From positions 1,139,501 to 1,203,500 of the forward strand of contig JACATO010000691.1 of the NCBI GenBank assembly GCA_018389105.1: 64,000 nucleotides of DNA, in the 5' to 3' direction. Shown here piece after piece: positions 21,346 through 34,739 of the stretch (positions are counted from its first letter, which is position 1; each line of letters starts with the position of its first letter). The notes under the pieces are model-generated. The model was not told the origin of the DNA. It searched no databases and was given only the letters and a program-made list of their open reading frames with translations. The position numbers and the translations under genes were made by a program. This DNA is from Nautilus pompilius (Eukaryota > Mollusca > Cephalopoda > Nautilida > Nautilidae).

Positions 21346-24300
21346 GGTTTTGTATCCCACCCTGTCACAGAAGAGGGGGAAGGAGTACAAAAGATTACAT
21401 TGACTATAGTTAAAGATACCTTAATTATTCACCTACCCTAGCCACTTTTTAACCGAAACTGTTTCCTTTTTTTTTTTTAAAAAAAAAAAACCTTTAATCT
21501 TTGTTTGTTTCCTTTTTTTGCAAAGCAGATCTTTGATAGAAAAGGTTCCAGCAGAGATCTGTCATATTTCCAAGTTCCAACAGACTTTAAATGCCTTCTG
21601 ATGATGAAACAGTTTTTCCTAAATTACGCACAAACAGCATATAGGTGGCAGTTTAAAAAACAAAGCAACTTTTGGCTGTCTTTTTTCTTCTAGAAAAAGT
21701 ACTTTGTTTACTTGAAGGCAATTTTCAGACAATATAGAGAGTTTTATTTTGAATTTTTTTAGCAAAAAGAAGTGGTTTACATCTGAAGTTTGTATATAAT
21801 AAAACTTTGGATATGTTGTACAATAATGGAATGAAGTGTATAATTATGAGAGTTAACAATTAAGATTGAAGTTAACTTATACTTAACATGACTTCATCCA
21901 ACCTCATTTTGAAGTTCTGATATATTCAGGCTAAATAATTACTTCCTTCGACATTTGAAATTAAATAACACAAGCATGCATAATGTTTCCAGTATTTTTC
22001 GTGCTGCACGCACAAAGGGCAGATGTAATAATTTTATCTAGTAAGTTTAAAATATTTTTTAATTTAAAATATGTAATGGTGGTGCCAAGTTTATTATTAT
22101 TTTTTTTAAAAAGTATGTTGAGATTTCTAGATCTGAATAATAGCTATGTACACATTATTTAACTGGAAAGATTTCCTCATATTTAAAACAGCTCCTTTTG
22201 GAGCATAATTATTGATAACAGATTGAAACTTGGTTATTTTAATTTTAAAAAAAAATTTTAATTTCATGTTTATTCTGAACACTCATGGAGACATTGGCAC
22301 ATGGCTAATATCCCCCCCAAAACTTTATCTGCTGGGCTAGATGATATAGAAGCCTACTTAGTTATCATTAACTGAGATGCGCACCACTAATCATCTCCTA
22401 AGTTATGTCCTCTGTGAACCATCTCTGACTAATAATGGATACTTTTGCATTATGAAGATTTCAGACCTGAACTGCTTATAAAAGGTCAAAGAGGAATGTT
22501 GGTTTAATCATTAATTTATACAAAAGACCAAGAACTGTTTTAATTCCTTTCAAACATTAACTAGCATGGATTCTGTATGGTTGACTCAGTGCTGTACAAT
22601 GCTGTTATAAATAATGTACATTACAATATACAAAACAACCCAGCCCTCCACATCATAACCACATTATAATGACCAGTAAGTGTAGAGATTTTTATATGGC
22701 TTATTTAATATTTAAAGTTTGATAAGATTTTATTGAGTCCTGATGTTAGATGTTCAACAACATGTCAGGATCTATTTAAAATATAAAAAAAAAAAATCAC
22801 TGGTCAATTTGAGCTGATGGGTTGCAGGCATATTTTTACATACTGTTCACCTCATTTGGTCATAAAACTGTATTTGCAAAATGTTTGGGCCAAATGACAT
22901 TAGAACAAGTTCTAGATTAAATACTACAGATACTTTTAATATAACTCCAAACTCTTAGCTTTAAAAACTACAATGCATTTGGTCAACATAGGAATAGGAA
23001 TTTTTACTGAAACTCAGGAGATTATACCGTGCCTTAAATGCTTGTGGACTGAATTCATGTGAATCATTTCTTCATGCTTGTTCATTCCATAGAACTGCTC
23101 AAATCAGGTGTTGTGAAACCAGCCAATATTATGATTACCTTCATACAACATTTGATCTTTTAACTTCTCCATCTCTCCACCTTTCTCTTTTTATCTCTCC
23201 ATCTCTCACTATTTCTCTCTCTCTCTGCCATTATTACCGTGCAACACCTATCTTCCACCCCCCCCTCACCTTGAGATGCAGTTATTCCATGGAAATACAT
23301 TATTTCAACTTGTTTTTAAAATGTTCCTGTGAAACATTTTCTTACACCCACTAGCGTGCTGCATGCCTGGCAGCTTGCACTGATGGTGTTGGAAGTTGGG
23401 ATTGCAAGAGGTCACATGGAGAGAAAAATATTGGGAACAATAGCTGTAGATTTAGATGTAGTTAGATATGCTTAGACTTTAGATCTTAACCTACATGCCA
23501 ATGAAATATACGATATGGGCATGATATTTGAAGATTGTACAGGCTTCTGGTTTTTTAAAACTTTGTGAAATTAATGTCCGCTTTGTGGAAGAATTTTGAA
23601 GCTTAATCTTGACAAAATTAGTTTTGTGTTCAGACTCTAAAGGTAGCTGACAAATCATGTCTGTTTTGATGACTTTTGATAGGTGTCTGACATTTTTCAT
23701 GCAAATGTTTTGTCAGCTTCAGTTTACAGTATCACATAATGATGAATGTATCTAGAATCCAATAATCAGTTTTAAAAAAAAACAATTGGATGCTGTTTTA
23801 TTCTTCCATGTATTAGTGTTGTTGTTGTTTTTTTATACAATAATTTAATACTAGGGCTGTTCATATGAAACCCAGCTGAAACATTTGCCATAATTGTATC
23901 CAACCAGGATTTTAGTTCAACATCCATAATACTCATTTGTCTTAAAGTTGCTGATACTTGGTATAGATTTCCTCTTAATTTATTTTCCTTTCAGTTAAGA
24001 ATATTTTTAGTTTACTGATGTGTTGAACACTTCTGGTTTGTGATTGATTTTATAGAATTTAGACTGCCTGCCAAGTAAAGAATATTGTCTCATGCATCGA
24101 GAGTTATGCTCGGCAGAGTAAATGATTTCAGTTTTCATCCATTTCTGAAAATCATTTAAAAAAAATTTTTTTTTCTCTCTTTAAAAAAGAAAAATCACAA
24201 AAGTGTCAATCAGGGGCCTGAATTTACGATCTAAGTTAGAGAAACTCCTGTTAACAATTTGCAAATTGCAACAAAGAAAGTTTGGGGTGAGGTTCCTGGA

Positions 24301-25230
24301 TTGGTTAGATTACCATTTGAGGGATTTTGGTTTAAAGGGTGGATTACCGAATGGAAACTGGTATAAATGGGTGTATCATAAAATTGACTGGTCTAGTCAA
24401 TCATTTATGAATGAGATGCTAAGGTAGAGTGGTTTCAGTCTTTCAATAAACTTGCAACGGTGATGGATCTGGATCGACTTGGTGGGGGGGGGTTGGATGT
24501 ATAAGAAAAAATGCTGCTGTAAATTAATATTCATATGGTGTAGATGACGATCTAAAAAATGCATCCAAAGAGATTTTGCCTATTTTTGAATAAAGAACAT
24601 AAATAAGAATCAGTTACTTTGCTATGTTGACCTTTTCAAAGTCCAAATATAAATCTTTCAGAAAAGGTACATGGGAATGTATAGACCATGTTATTTATTT
24701 GAAACTAATGACCTTGAAATATTTTCAAGAACAGAAATTCCAAAGGACTTTAGCAAAGTTTATGAAAACATGGAAGAAGTTGAGAAAGGGATTACTAAAT
24801 ATTCTAATTACCAATAAAATATGCTCATTAACTTTTTTATAATTACCATAAAAAATACATCAATATCACAGTAATGCTTATCAAGAATATTTCTAATTCT
24901 TTGTTTGTTTCTATTTCCATTAATTTGTCTGTAATTTTACTTTCTCGGGGTTTTGTTGGTACTGTTTTTTTATTTGTAATTTTTTTGGGATTTCATTTGG
25001 ATAAGATAGAAAATTACTTTCATACTTAATATCCTGTTTTGTTCTGTTTTTTCCTTGGCTAAACCAACAGCTGGTGGGATATAACTGCCACTGCTTGATA
25101 ACCACAAACAGCACAGTATATTGTCCGAACACAAACACTTGGATTCATTGGCTCATTATAGTGAGAGACTTATATGTTCAGAATGTGTTTGTTGTAATGT
25201 CTTTGCACATTATTATTGGCACTAAATGAC
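21346..25230. other. AT-rich stretch, no gene recognised
   Basis: A pyrimidine-rich tract of TCTC repeats lies at 23160-23228 and a G run at 24482-24491. The open frames 24203-24427 and 24624-24842 (+) are the least AT-biased here, but I recognise no family and see no splice context. Confidence 0.45.
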
Positions 25231-25238
25231 TAGACACT

Positions 25239-27373
25239 AGGGTGCATCAAACGTCCCTTCCGTCAGACTTTTTTCTGTCCCCACTCTAAAAGGTTTTCCA
25301 TTAGTGAAAGAAACACTAACAGTAAAATCTCAGGCAGTTTGAAACTGGTCTAGGAGGGGCACAGTGCGTTTGAAAATTTTGACTGCAAGGCTGTTGAATT
25401 CGGCAGGCTTAAAAGGTAATATGCAAATCCACACCATAAAAGTCAATTAAAAGTTACTGAATTGTCAAACTATGATTTCTACAACTGATATTGATAGTCC
25501 TAACTGAAACGAATATGATCATTCAGAACAATATTTTTTACAGAAAAAATGACTAAAATTCCAGATGTATATTATTGAATACTGTGTTGCTGCCAAACTG
25601 ATGTCCGATAATATGACATTGTTGTTTCATTCCTACGTAATTTTAATATACAATTTGCTGTTTACAATAATATTTCATTTGAGTCTATCTTACAATTGAA
25701 TTCTCCTTTTTGGTTTTGTTTCCCATTAACAGCGCATCAAAACGTCTTCACACAGTCTTATAAATACAAAAGAGAAATTTTCAGAAATTGGGATTTCCTA
25801 TTGCCTTTAAGGTCAATACAAACGTTATTAAAATTAGCCTATTGTGCAACATACGTGCAATCTAAAGTTGGGAATTTCCATTGAATAATTATTTTGCTAA
25901 AATTAATCCATGATCAAGGCAGGGTTGCCAACTGGTATATTTATATACCAAAAATCAAAAATTTGGTATATTTTCAAAGTGTTTGGTGGTATTTTTTTGA
26001 TATATTTTAACTTAGGTTTCAATTTATAATACTTACATCCTTTTGCAAATTGGTGTTTTTTCTTGATCTCAACCATGGCTGATAAAGCAGAACCTGGACC
26101 TTCATCAACTCCAGAGTCTGACTCTAAAGCAAGACCATCTAATACACCACAATCAACTCCTGGGACACGTAAAGCAAAAACCATATTTGGTCACAAATAA
26201 CTGGCTCACAACTTCCAACATGTAGACAAGCACTACACTGTATGATGCACCATCTTCAAAAGGGTGCATCGAAGAACCAAACAAAGTGGGAGTGTGCAAA
26301 AATAATAAAGCTTGTGGATGATGATAACGAACTCAGAAGCATACCTGGTAATCGTCATTCTTCACCAGCTATCATCTCTAAATTAGAACAAGTTGAAACT
26401 AAACTTGATCAAACTTTTCAGCTGTGGCCAGCTAATGCAGAGAAACAAAAAATCCTGAAAACTTGCAGTTTCTGCAGTCAACGAAGACAGACCATACTGC
26501 TACATTTGGACCCAGTGATGAGGTGTTGGCTCAAAGAATTCAGCAGACTGAAGAATGTGCTAAAGCAGAATTAAGGAGATGAGAGAAAAATGAAAAGATA
26601 TCAAGAGCATCTACTACTTTCCAGAGCTCTAGTGAAACTGAAACTGATACAGACCCAAGTGATATTGATGTATATGCTACTGCATCTGCATCTTTATCCA
26701 GCATGTTGATGCACTTAATGTCATCAATGACTGTGCTGAGCGGGGAGTGAAATTAAGTTCTGATTTTCTCTCTGCATCAAGAAGTGAGGATCACTACCAA
26801 AATGTTCTTAAAGTTGTGGAAGAAGACAGACGGTCTCTTCCCAAATCTGCGAAAACGCAAGGCAAGGACTGACAGTTAAATAAACAATCTGAACGTTGTC
26901 AATAAGCAGAACAGAACTTTTCCACATGGATTATTTATGCAGATCTGACAACATCGATGTTGTCTTCATGTACCGTACATGAAAGTTGACGTAGTGTTAA
27001 TGTAATATAGATGAAAATTGCATAAAAATGTTGGTAAAGTGGTCAAAAATCATGTCAGTTGGGCTAAAATATTGCCATTTGTTGTTTATTTACTTCCTTT
27101 TATTGATTTCATAAGTGTTATTTTTAAAAAATGCCTATATCTGTCAAGTAGCTACGAAAAATTTAAATATTTAAAAATTGGGTCTCTGAATCTGCCGAAC
27201 TCGGCAGCTTTGCAGCTCAAATTTTCAAATGTCAGGTGGCCCACATAAACAAATGTGAATTTTGCTGGAATTTTGCAGGAGTTATTTTTATACATAATGG
27301 AAAAAAATTAATCTAGGAACAAGTCAAAAACAGACACTTTTAAAAATCGTGGGGCGTTTGATGCATCTTACAG
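25239..27373 (+). mobile_element. long-TIR DNA transposon with 8-bp duplication, family unclear
   Basis: The identical octamer TAGACACT flanks it (25231-25238 and 27374-27381). The ends are inverted: left GGTGCATCAAACGTCCC, right end inverted GATGCATCAAACGCCCC. A second inverted block lies further in: left GCGTTTGAAAATTTTGACTG with TTCGGCAGGCTT, and right near 27180-27235, so the inverted repeats reach about 150-190 bases. Inside, on the + strand, broken frames encode a Ser/Thr/Pro-rich start (MADKAEPGPSSTPESDSKAR at 26074) and acidic or charged pieces (SSETETDTDPSDIDVYATAS near 26630). A hAT-like GCAGGGTTGCCAACTGG at 25920 could be a nested end. I recognise no catalytic core; 8-bp duplications suit hAT or P-type elements. 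Confidence 0.7.
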
Positions 27374-27381
27374 TAGACACT

Positions 27382-28274
27382 TGAATTCAGTTAGGTTTGT
27401 TGTTAGAATCTTTGCTCTTTGGATGATGGCTTATTCACAGACTGGAAGATCACTTAAAGTAAGCTCGTTTACATATTTTAATAATTACAATTAAAATAGT
27501 TCATATAAAACTTCATGATGCCTAAAAGATTTTGATTTAAAATGCTCTTAAAAACAGGCTGATTAGTGATTTGGTTTATGCTATTAAGGGGAAAGAATTT
27601 TGAAAATTGGCAGGTATAAAAAACAAACAAGAAAAAACCCATATTACAACTGCTGTTTTGTCAGTTGTGAGAACTGGGTTAACGAGAATTACATCCAGAA
27701 AGTGGCTAGAACTGGAACTAATGGCTTGTAATGCTATGTCACAGGAAGTGAGGAAAACCAACTTGTGGTCTCTTAGGCTTGCCAGGGTCTGGTGTAACAG
27801 TGCTTAGTAAAATGCCAAACTGGGTGGCATCTCAGTATTGCAGGCAGAATTCCTTTGCCATAGCTATTAGCTGGTACATCAAAGCCCACAGGATACTGCT
27901 GTAGTCTGTTATCGAGCTGAATGTCAGAATTTACTGTAGACAAATGTTAGGTTGGTCTTTTGTGTATGCTGAATGCCAGTGATGCTCTTGTCTGTCTGGG
28001 AATCTCTCCAATGTAATATTGGTGGCTGCAGACTTTCTGTAGATTTATGCTTGTTCGTGAAGAGAGTTTCTGCAAAGGGAGGTAACTTCTTTGAATTTAG
28101 AGTTTAGCATAAAAAATACTTTTATACTAGCAAAAGCCCATGTACATTAGATTTCAGTTGAAACTGCTATTTTAACTTGGTTGATGTAGCTTTTAAGTTA
28201 ATTAAGTCATTGCAGGATCACATATGGTATCTATTTTTGAAGGAGGCATAGAACCTAGATTATAATAACCCATG
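27382..28274. other. AT-rich spacer
   Basis: No gene seen. An AAAGGGAGGTAACTTC motif is at 28074-28089. Open frames at 27576-27807 on both strands overlap each other and have no family. Confidence 0.45.
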
Positions 28275-28282
28275 TTCTACAT

Positions 28283-30354
28283 CAGTGGTTGCCAAACTAC
28301 TTTTATGGAGAGCCAATTTTAAATCCAGTTAGATTCTTGTGGGCCAGGTTATAAAGACAAGTAAATCTGACCCTAAATTTGTTGTTTGTACTTACATCTG
28401 CTTTTGTGACAACAAAACAAAACAGTAAATAATAATATCTTAGTACATTTAAATTTAATATAAAGGAAAAAAGTGAGATGAAAATCTGGTAATAGAGAAA
28501 TTTTTAATTCAGATCTCATATTTTATGCATCACATTTTAAAATTAAATTAAAAAAAGTTTAACCTGATAACTTTCAATGTCTGGTGCCATGTTAGTTATC
28601 CAAATGCTCAACATCTGTCATGCGAGTGCTGATCTATTGTGCAAGAACACACATTTTATTTTTGAGAAAGTTTATCACATAGTTATATACTGCCCAAGGC
28701 TGTAATGAACTCTTGTGAGGAAGTTTTGATGTTGGGGTAATTACTTTCTGGCAAAGAAGAATAAAAATTTCTCAAATTGTTTTGTTTTTTTGCAATTTGT
28801 CCTTTAAAAGGTCATGGGCCAGTAAATCAGTCAACTCTAATTGTGAGTCTTCAGGCATCATCCACTTCTGCTACTACAGGGTTCTGAAAGATCCACAGCT
28901 CTCTGTATTTATGGAACTCTGATGATAATTTTTCAACAAGCTTCATGCCTCTATTGACTGGCAGTTCCACAGTAATGTTGTTTCTTGATGTAAGACCAAC
29001 AGCATTTAAAGTGCACAAGGTTACCAGCTTTTAGCTGTTTGTAAAAAGAGTTTTTGGTTTGGCTTCAAAAGATTTTGTCGCTGAGCACGTCTCTGTAGTT
29101 TTAGATTCAGCTTGTTCAAGTAATTTGTCGTGTAATCTGCTTTGATCTGAGACAGAACATTACAGAACTGGCAATGCTCGAGTCCATGCCTGTGAATGAA
29201 ACTGACACAGGATACTACAACTTCCATCACTTTACCTAAATTCATTGACTTTTGGTGAATAATACTTGAAACTGCATTGGAATTTCAGAATTGATTTCCT
29301 CCATGTGCCCAATAAGACCTGTTTTTTACCAACATTATTTTTAGCATCATCACTGGTGATCTTCTCAAATGGTTTCAGTTTAGGTTGAGTTATTTTATTG
29401 TCTCACAAACTTTTAAATGTGTCTTTACTGGTTGTTGTGTCCTTGATACTTTGTAATTCTGCCAGATCAAATGAAGAGAAGAACTTGAACAGTATCTGAA
29501 ATGTCATTTTCATCTAGCACTGAAGAAAACTTTTCGAATGTGTTTACTTTTTCTTTAAATTGAGAGCAAAGATCTTGTCCAGTGTCTTCAATTCTAAATG
29601 TGATTGTAACATGTAGATAGGTTTATATTCTCAAATACACTCTGCCATAATGCATTTCACATTCAACTTCCGGTAAGCACAAACTCCCCATCTGTAAATA
29701 CCTCACCTTGTTCAGCAGGCAACTTAGCTACCATGTAGCTTGCAATATTTTCTGTTAACATGCTTTATGAATGTATTTTGCTGGCTAACTAAGTTTTTTT
29801 TTTTTTTCCCACAGCTTCCACCTTTTCGACATGCAATTTACTTTCGAACATATCAAGCATAGTGATGCCTAATATTGTACTCTTTACACTGCCCACTGTT
29901 CATTAGTACCCTGTCCTCAAAACCTATTTAGCATTTCTTTGACAAAGACATTTATTACTTGCCAACTTACTCCATAAAAAAAAATAACGATTGCTAAGAA
30001 AAACAAAATTTTCTTACCAAAACAAATAGCACCCTATAACCTCCAATTGAATTTTATTTTTCTGGATTCAGCCCCCAAGGGAGTGCTGCCTAAGAGGGTA
30101 AAGAGAGTACAAAGTCTCTGACCCATCCCCAGCCTGAGTTGAAGGTGACTTGCTCCAAGCTCAAGCCATGATAACAGCTGCTTTATTTTATTATTAACTG
30201 CCACATCAGAAACTGAGAAGAAAGAGATAACTGAAATGCAGAGCAAAGAGAAACTCATCAATAGACAATACAGATGAAGCCATTTTTAACGATATTCACT
30301 TTTAAAAAAAATTATTTGTTATCGGAGGCCCACAGACTACTTCGGAGATCCCTG
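28283..30354 (-). mobile_element. hAT transposon relic (Charlie / GTF2IRD2-like)
   Basis: A 2072-base element starting CAGTGGTTGCCAAACTACTT and ending in GGAGATCCCTG, with an 8-bp flank TTCTACAT (28275-28282) versus CTCTACAT (30355-30362), one mismatch. Both ends also show the typical hAT subterminal text (GTGGGCCAGG on the left, GGAGGCCCACAGACTAC on the right). On the minus strand the frame 29245-29021 reads MEVVVSCVSFIHRHGLEHCQ, matching the hAT-derived GTF2IRD2/SCAND3 segment (INFIRARGLNHRQF from memory). Coding capacity is otherwise broken by many stops, so the element cannot move by itself. Confidence 0.8.
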
Positions 30355-30362
30355 CTCTACAT

Positions 30363-33300
30363 TATTAAAAGATACTTCAAAAATACATATCTACTTTAAA
30401 ATATATTTATTATTGTTACAAATAAGATGTTATAATGTAAAAATAATAAAAGCATGTTAATTTTAAAAAAAATGCATGCAGTTTGGAAACTGTATTGAAT
30501 AACTTATAAGTTGATCATGATTGCAAAATGGCTTTTTAAGAAATTGTTAAAAAATATCTTTCTATAATTCTAATATTTTTATTTAATTTTCTTTTAGCAG
30601 GTAGTTTACTTTTTCAATAGTAATTTGCTTTACATTTTTTTTTTTTTTTGTAGAATCATTGATATCTATCTGCCTTTTCGTGTGTGTGTGTGTGTAAGAG
30701 AGAGAGAGGGAGGTATATCATGGATTTGATTACTCTTATTTATATTTGAATCTTGTTTGAAAAACAAAAAATATTTTAATATTCTGAGAACTTGGTTTAT
30801 TATTACCTGAACAATCAAATCGAGCATGTTATTTAGAAGAATATTAAAATGTTGAGAATGCATAACACAGCAAATTTATTGACTTTTAAAAGTTAGATCT
30901 TCAGATAAAACCCAAGCTTCAAGTGGCATGGTGTGTGGAACTGGGAGGTTTTATAATAGCAGTATAAGGTGGAAAGTACTTCAGCTAGCATTCCAGAGAT
31001 ATTTGTCATCTACACTAATTGTTCTAATGAAGAGAAGCCAAAATTTTGCATGAAAATAAATAGAAGTGTAGAACTTGAGAAATTACTGTACTTTAAGATA
31101 TATTAATGCTTTGCATATTTAACTTTGCTTAGTAATTCATTTATTTTGAAATTGTATCTTAAACAATTGTGGTCTTGGACAGTTTTTTTGTTATTTTCTT
31201 AGTGAATAATTATCCTTTAAATTTGTCTTGAGGTATCATTTACATCACTCTTGTTGAAAGGTTTGCCATCTTTGCTGATTAACATATTCAAAAATGTTTT
31301 GATCTTTTTTGTTTCATGTAATGTGAAATAAATTTAGAAATATATAGTGTGCAGCAGCCTTTAGTCTTTACAAAATGTTTAGGGAAATGTTAAAGTATGT
31401 TCTTCAACCGCCATAACTGTTCATAAGATTGCCAAAAGAGTGAGGGCGCAAAAAATAAATTAAATCTGGTCAGTAGAACCATTTAGCTGGCTTTACTAAA
31501 CTCCATTAGTAAAGCAACCTTAGTCACTGGTTGGTTCTAGCCCTCCTGAGGATTGAATGACTGGGCATCTTCATATTCTCACACCTGTAATTAAAAAAAA
31601 AAAATTATAGCAACAACTGTTTTTATTTTTTTAGCTTGCCATGTAGTGCTGTGAAGATTTGAACCATGGCCCTGGATTACTGTCTTTTGACATAGCAACA
31701 ATGATTATTGTCATTGGCTTTGAGTGACACAGAACTCCCACCTCATAATGGGTGGGTTACATCAGAACTGAGGACATGGACTTGAAGGTAAGTGACCAAC
31801 TTACCCTCAAAATCTCTCTTTAACCATGATTAAGGTTTCTGTGGCAGTGATTTGTTAATCCTGCTTGATAAAATCATTGGAGCTAACTGAGGCAAGAACT
31901 GGTTACTGACAATGTGCATTCTAAGAGTTTAGTGAGTGAACAAGAGAATTTATTCAAGTTTTTGTTGTGTAAATTTTCTCATGGCTAGACAGATTTGTAA
32001 AACCACTCACCTACTGTATCCCAAAGACAATCTGCATGCACCCAATTGCAATTTATAAAAAAAATAACAATACAAATTTTCAAAATAGCCAGTTGTGATC
32101 AATTTTCAGAATGCTCCTAAAATCAGCTTCCCATTTAGAGTTAATGAACTAAAAATATTAAAGAGAAGAAATTGAATTTCTACTTGCTAACACATTTGAA
32201 TTGAAGAATGAATGAATGCCATTAGTAATTGAGCACCAGTCTGTATATCCATCTCTTTCACTCCATTACCCATGTCTATTTTACAAAGACCCATTAGAAA
32301 TGGTTGAAAAGTTGTCCTGAGAGGAGGAGATTTAAAAAAAAACAACAAACGAACAAAACAGATTGTGAAAATTGTACTAATAGAGAAATTAGCAAATGGC
32401 ATTTTTAAGCTTGCTTAACAAGAATTTTGTAAAATTTTATAAAAAATAAAGATTTGATATTTAACCAAACTATTTTTTCTAGTGCTACTATCTTAAATGT
32501 GCATTTATGATTTTTCTGTGTACTTTCAAAGTGAAATGTTGTGGTCTCTCTCCAAGAGTAGAGGTACAATGAGCATTCTGATGTGCCGATAGATCCCTTG
32601 CATAGTTATTATATTAGTATACTGCTTAACTGCTTTGGTTTATGTAGAGGAGAGACATGATACTCACTTGGGCTTTGTAGCAGTTTACCATCTTTCTTCG
32701 TGTAGGGTCTTAGCAATTCATCATGGGTAAGTCATGTGTAATTGCTGTTAATAAACTTTTTTAGTGTTTGGAAAGGCTGTGGATGAGTTACTCTGCTACC
32801 CTTGGAGATTAGGTTCATAAAACTGAAACCTGATGCCTGGAGCATCTGTTTTTATCTAAAAGCTACCAGAAAGGTTTGTGGAAGTCATGTGCATACATGA
32901 TTGTTTAAAATTTTAAAACTTGGAAAAGTATTAAAGTTGTGGTCATTGAAATGAAGGCAATATGTTATGTACAGAAGGGTTAGCTTGGACTCTTCTTGTC
33001 ACCTTATTAATAGTTAAACACCTAACTAACAAGCTTGCCATCATTAGGGGATTTAGTCTGTCTTAAATGCAGAATAATACTGCCCTTCTTGTTACTTTTC
33101 CGGTGTGTTTCTAGTTTTTATAATATTCAAGTGGCTTGAATTGTTGGCTGCTCCGTTTTTTGTGTCTCTTAAATTGATTGTCTCTCTGAATTTGAATTGA
33201 GAAAAGGAAGAGGAAAAACATTAATGCATCATCTTGTAAGTGTTGATTTTTAAGTCACCTTTCAAGAACCCTAATCTCATATTTGGCGCGCGCACACTTC

Positions 33301-33639
33301 TTAATGTGACTTAGTATGTGTAATGGGAGCAACGCCATCTGTTCGGGTCTCTCAGCAGCTGCATCTAAAAGATCAATAGCTTGTATAATCAAGCTACTTC
33401 TCACCTCCAACACCGAAGGTTTTCTGAGCTTAAATTCTCATGGGTTTCCCATGTAATGTATTAACAACTTGCAATATTTTCCTTTGCTAGAGAAAAACTT
33501 GCACTGTTAGAAGAAACAACCCCACCCAAAAACACAGCAATGCAGTCTCTATAAATCAATTAAAAACTGAACTTTTTGAACATCAACATTTCAATTTTGA
33601 AAAAATAAGGTACTCACTTGATAAACAATGAGTGGAAAC
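30363..33639. other. AT-rich stretch
   Basis: It holds a GT/GA repeat (30679-30711), a T run (30637-30649) and an A run (31592-31603). A minus-strand GGTTCAAATCT (B-box like) near 31650 may mark another SINE, without a clear body. ATCATGG|GTAAGT at 32719-32731 looks like a donor but has no supporting exon. No gene is called. Confidence 0.4.
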
Positions 33640-33926
33640 CTCCACCCCCCACCCTGCCTCTGCAACAGGTTTTAGTTCTGGAATGGAGCTGGGGAAGAGA
33701 AACGGCCACAGAAAAACAAAGTATTCTACAATGGATAACCGAATCTGCTGCTCTGTGCCTGCCACAGAACTGTTCATTTTCAGGTGTTGTGGAGATAGAG
33801 AGAGAGAGAGAGCAAGCACCCCCCAGCAGAAATTCTCGGCTGGCTGGTGAAGAGAAGTGAGAAGAAGAAACCAAGCTAAGGGTGGTACTGGGATTCAGAC
33901 CCACCTTAGCTGTCCAGTGATCTACC
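33640..33926 (-). mobile_element. tRNA-derived SINE copy
   Basis: On the minus strand the head is TGGTGGTAGATCACTGGACA with B-box GGTCTGAATCC. The body TTCTCTTCACCAGCCAGCCG and a core CAGTTCTGTGGCAGG (33759-33775 on +) follow. A GA/TC microsatellite (33795-33812) has expanded inside it. Open frames here (33614-33931 -, 33618-33860 +) are the SINE, not genes. Confidence 0.6.
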
Positions 33927-34598
33927 ACCACCTTATTTAAGCATTACTCAGTCTATTGTTGTTATTATCATTACTCGGGTTTTTGTTTTGTTTGCAGTAC
34001 CAGTGTGAATTAACATTTTCTAGTTATTAATTTTCGTTAAAGCATTTTAAAAAAAGCAAAAAACTTAAATGCCAAAAAAAAAAAGCTCAACCAATTTACA
34101 TTCTGCGGATGATAAAATATGCTTGCATATTGATTTTCAGAAACCCCTCCCCACCACATGCACAGTCTCATACTATACCTACTGCCTAACCTGTTGACCT
34201 CGCTAGATAGATAATACTAGGTAATGGCTGCAAAACACAGCATTTATCTGGTCTGTTTACACAACGATATGCCAAATTTGTTAAAGCACATTAAATTAAT
34301 TGGCTCAGATTTGTTATCATTAGCCACTTAGAGCAGTTTCTAGTGTTTTACTTTTATGTGATAAGTTTTTCTTTTAAACTCTAATTAACTTATGAGGATT
34401 TGGTAGTTTCCGATGGGTCAGTGACTTCTGACCTCTGGGTACAGGCAGCACTTGAATGAGATTTGATGATGGTATTTATTTAGGCCACCATACTAAGGGA
34501 GATAAGTTGTTGCTGGGAGTTTTAGCTTTTTGTCCATTACTTTTCATTTCTACATACATAGGTGGAGCAGAGTTCCATCTAGCCCTTTTTAGCATGGC
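33927..34598. other. AT-rich spacer
   Basis: No gene seen; AAGGGAGATAAGT at 34495-34507. Confidence 0.4.
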
Positions 34599-34690
34599 GC
34601 CACGCCATGCCTCTGGTCTACAGCGCCATGCCTCTTTGTACAATGACATGCCCTAAATTTACAATGCCATGCCCCAAATTGCAAAACACA
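34599..34690. repeat. degenerate tandem repeat of about 20 bp with GCCATGCC
   Basis: The unit, roughly CGCCATGCCTCTGGTCTACA, recurs about 4.5 times: GCCATGCCTC (34612), GCCATGCCTC (34625), GACATGCCCT (34646), GCCATGCCCC (34667). It lies 100 bases before a CpG-rich block. Confidence 0.65.
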
Positions 34691-34739
34691 AAGCCCGATT
34701 TTCCTTTTGTACAGGTATACAACTGCCGCATGCAGAACT

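Noticed and set aside
32719..32731. ATCATGG followed by GTAAGT with an upstream TAG, a possible micro-exon
   Set aside because: Only 21 bases, no partner exon and no conserved peptide.
33614..33931. Overlapping open frames on both strands
   Set aside because: They coincide with a SINE copy and its GA repeat.
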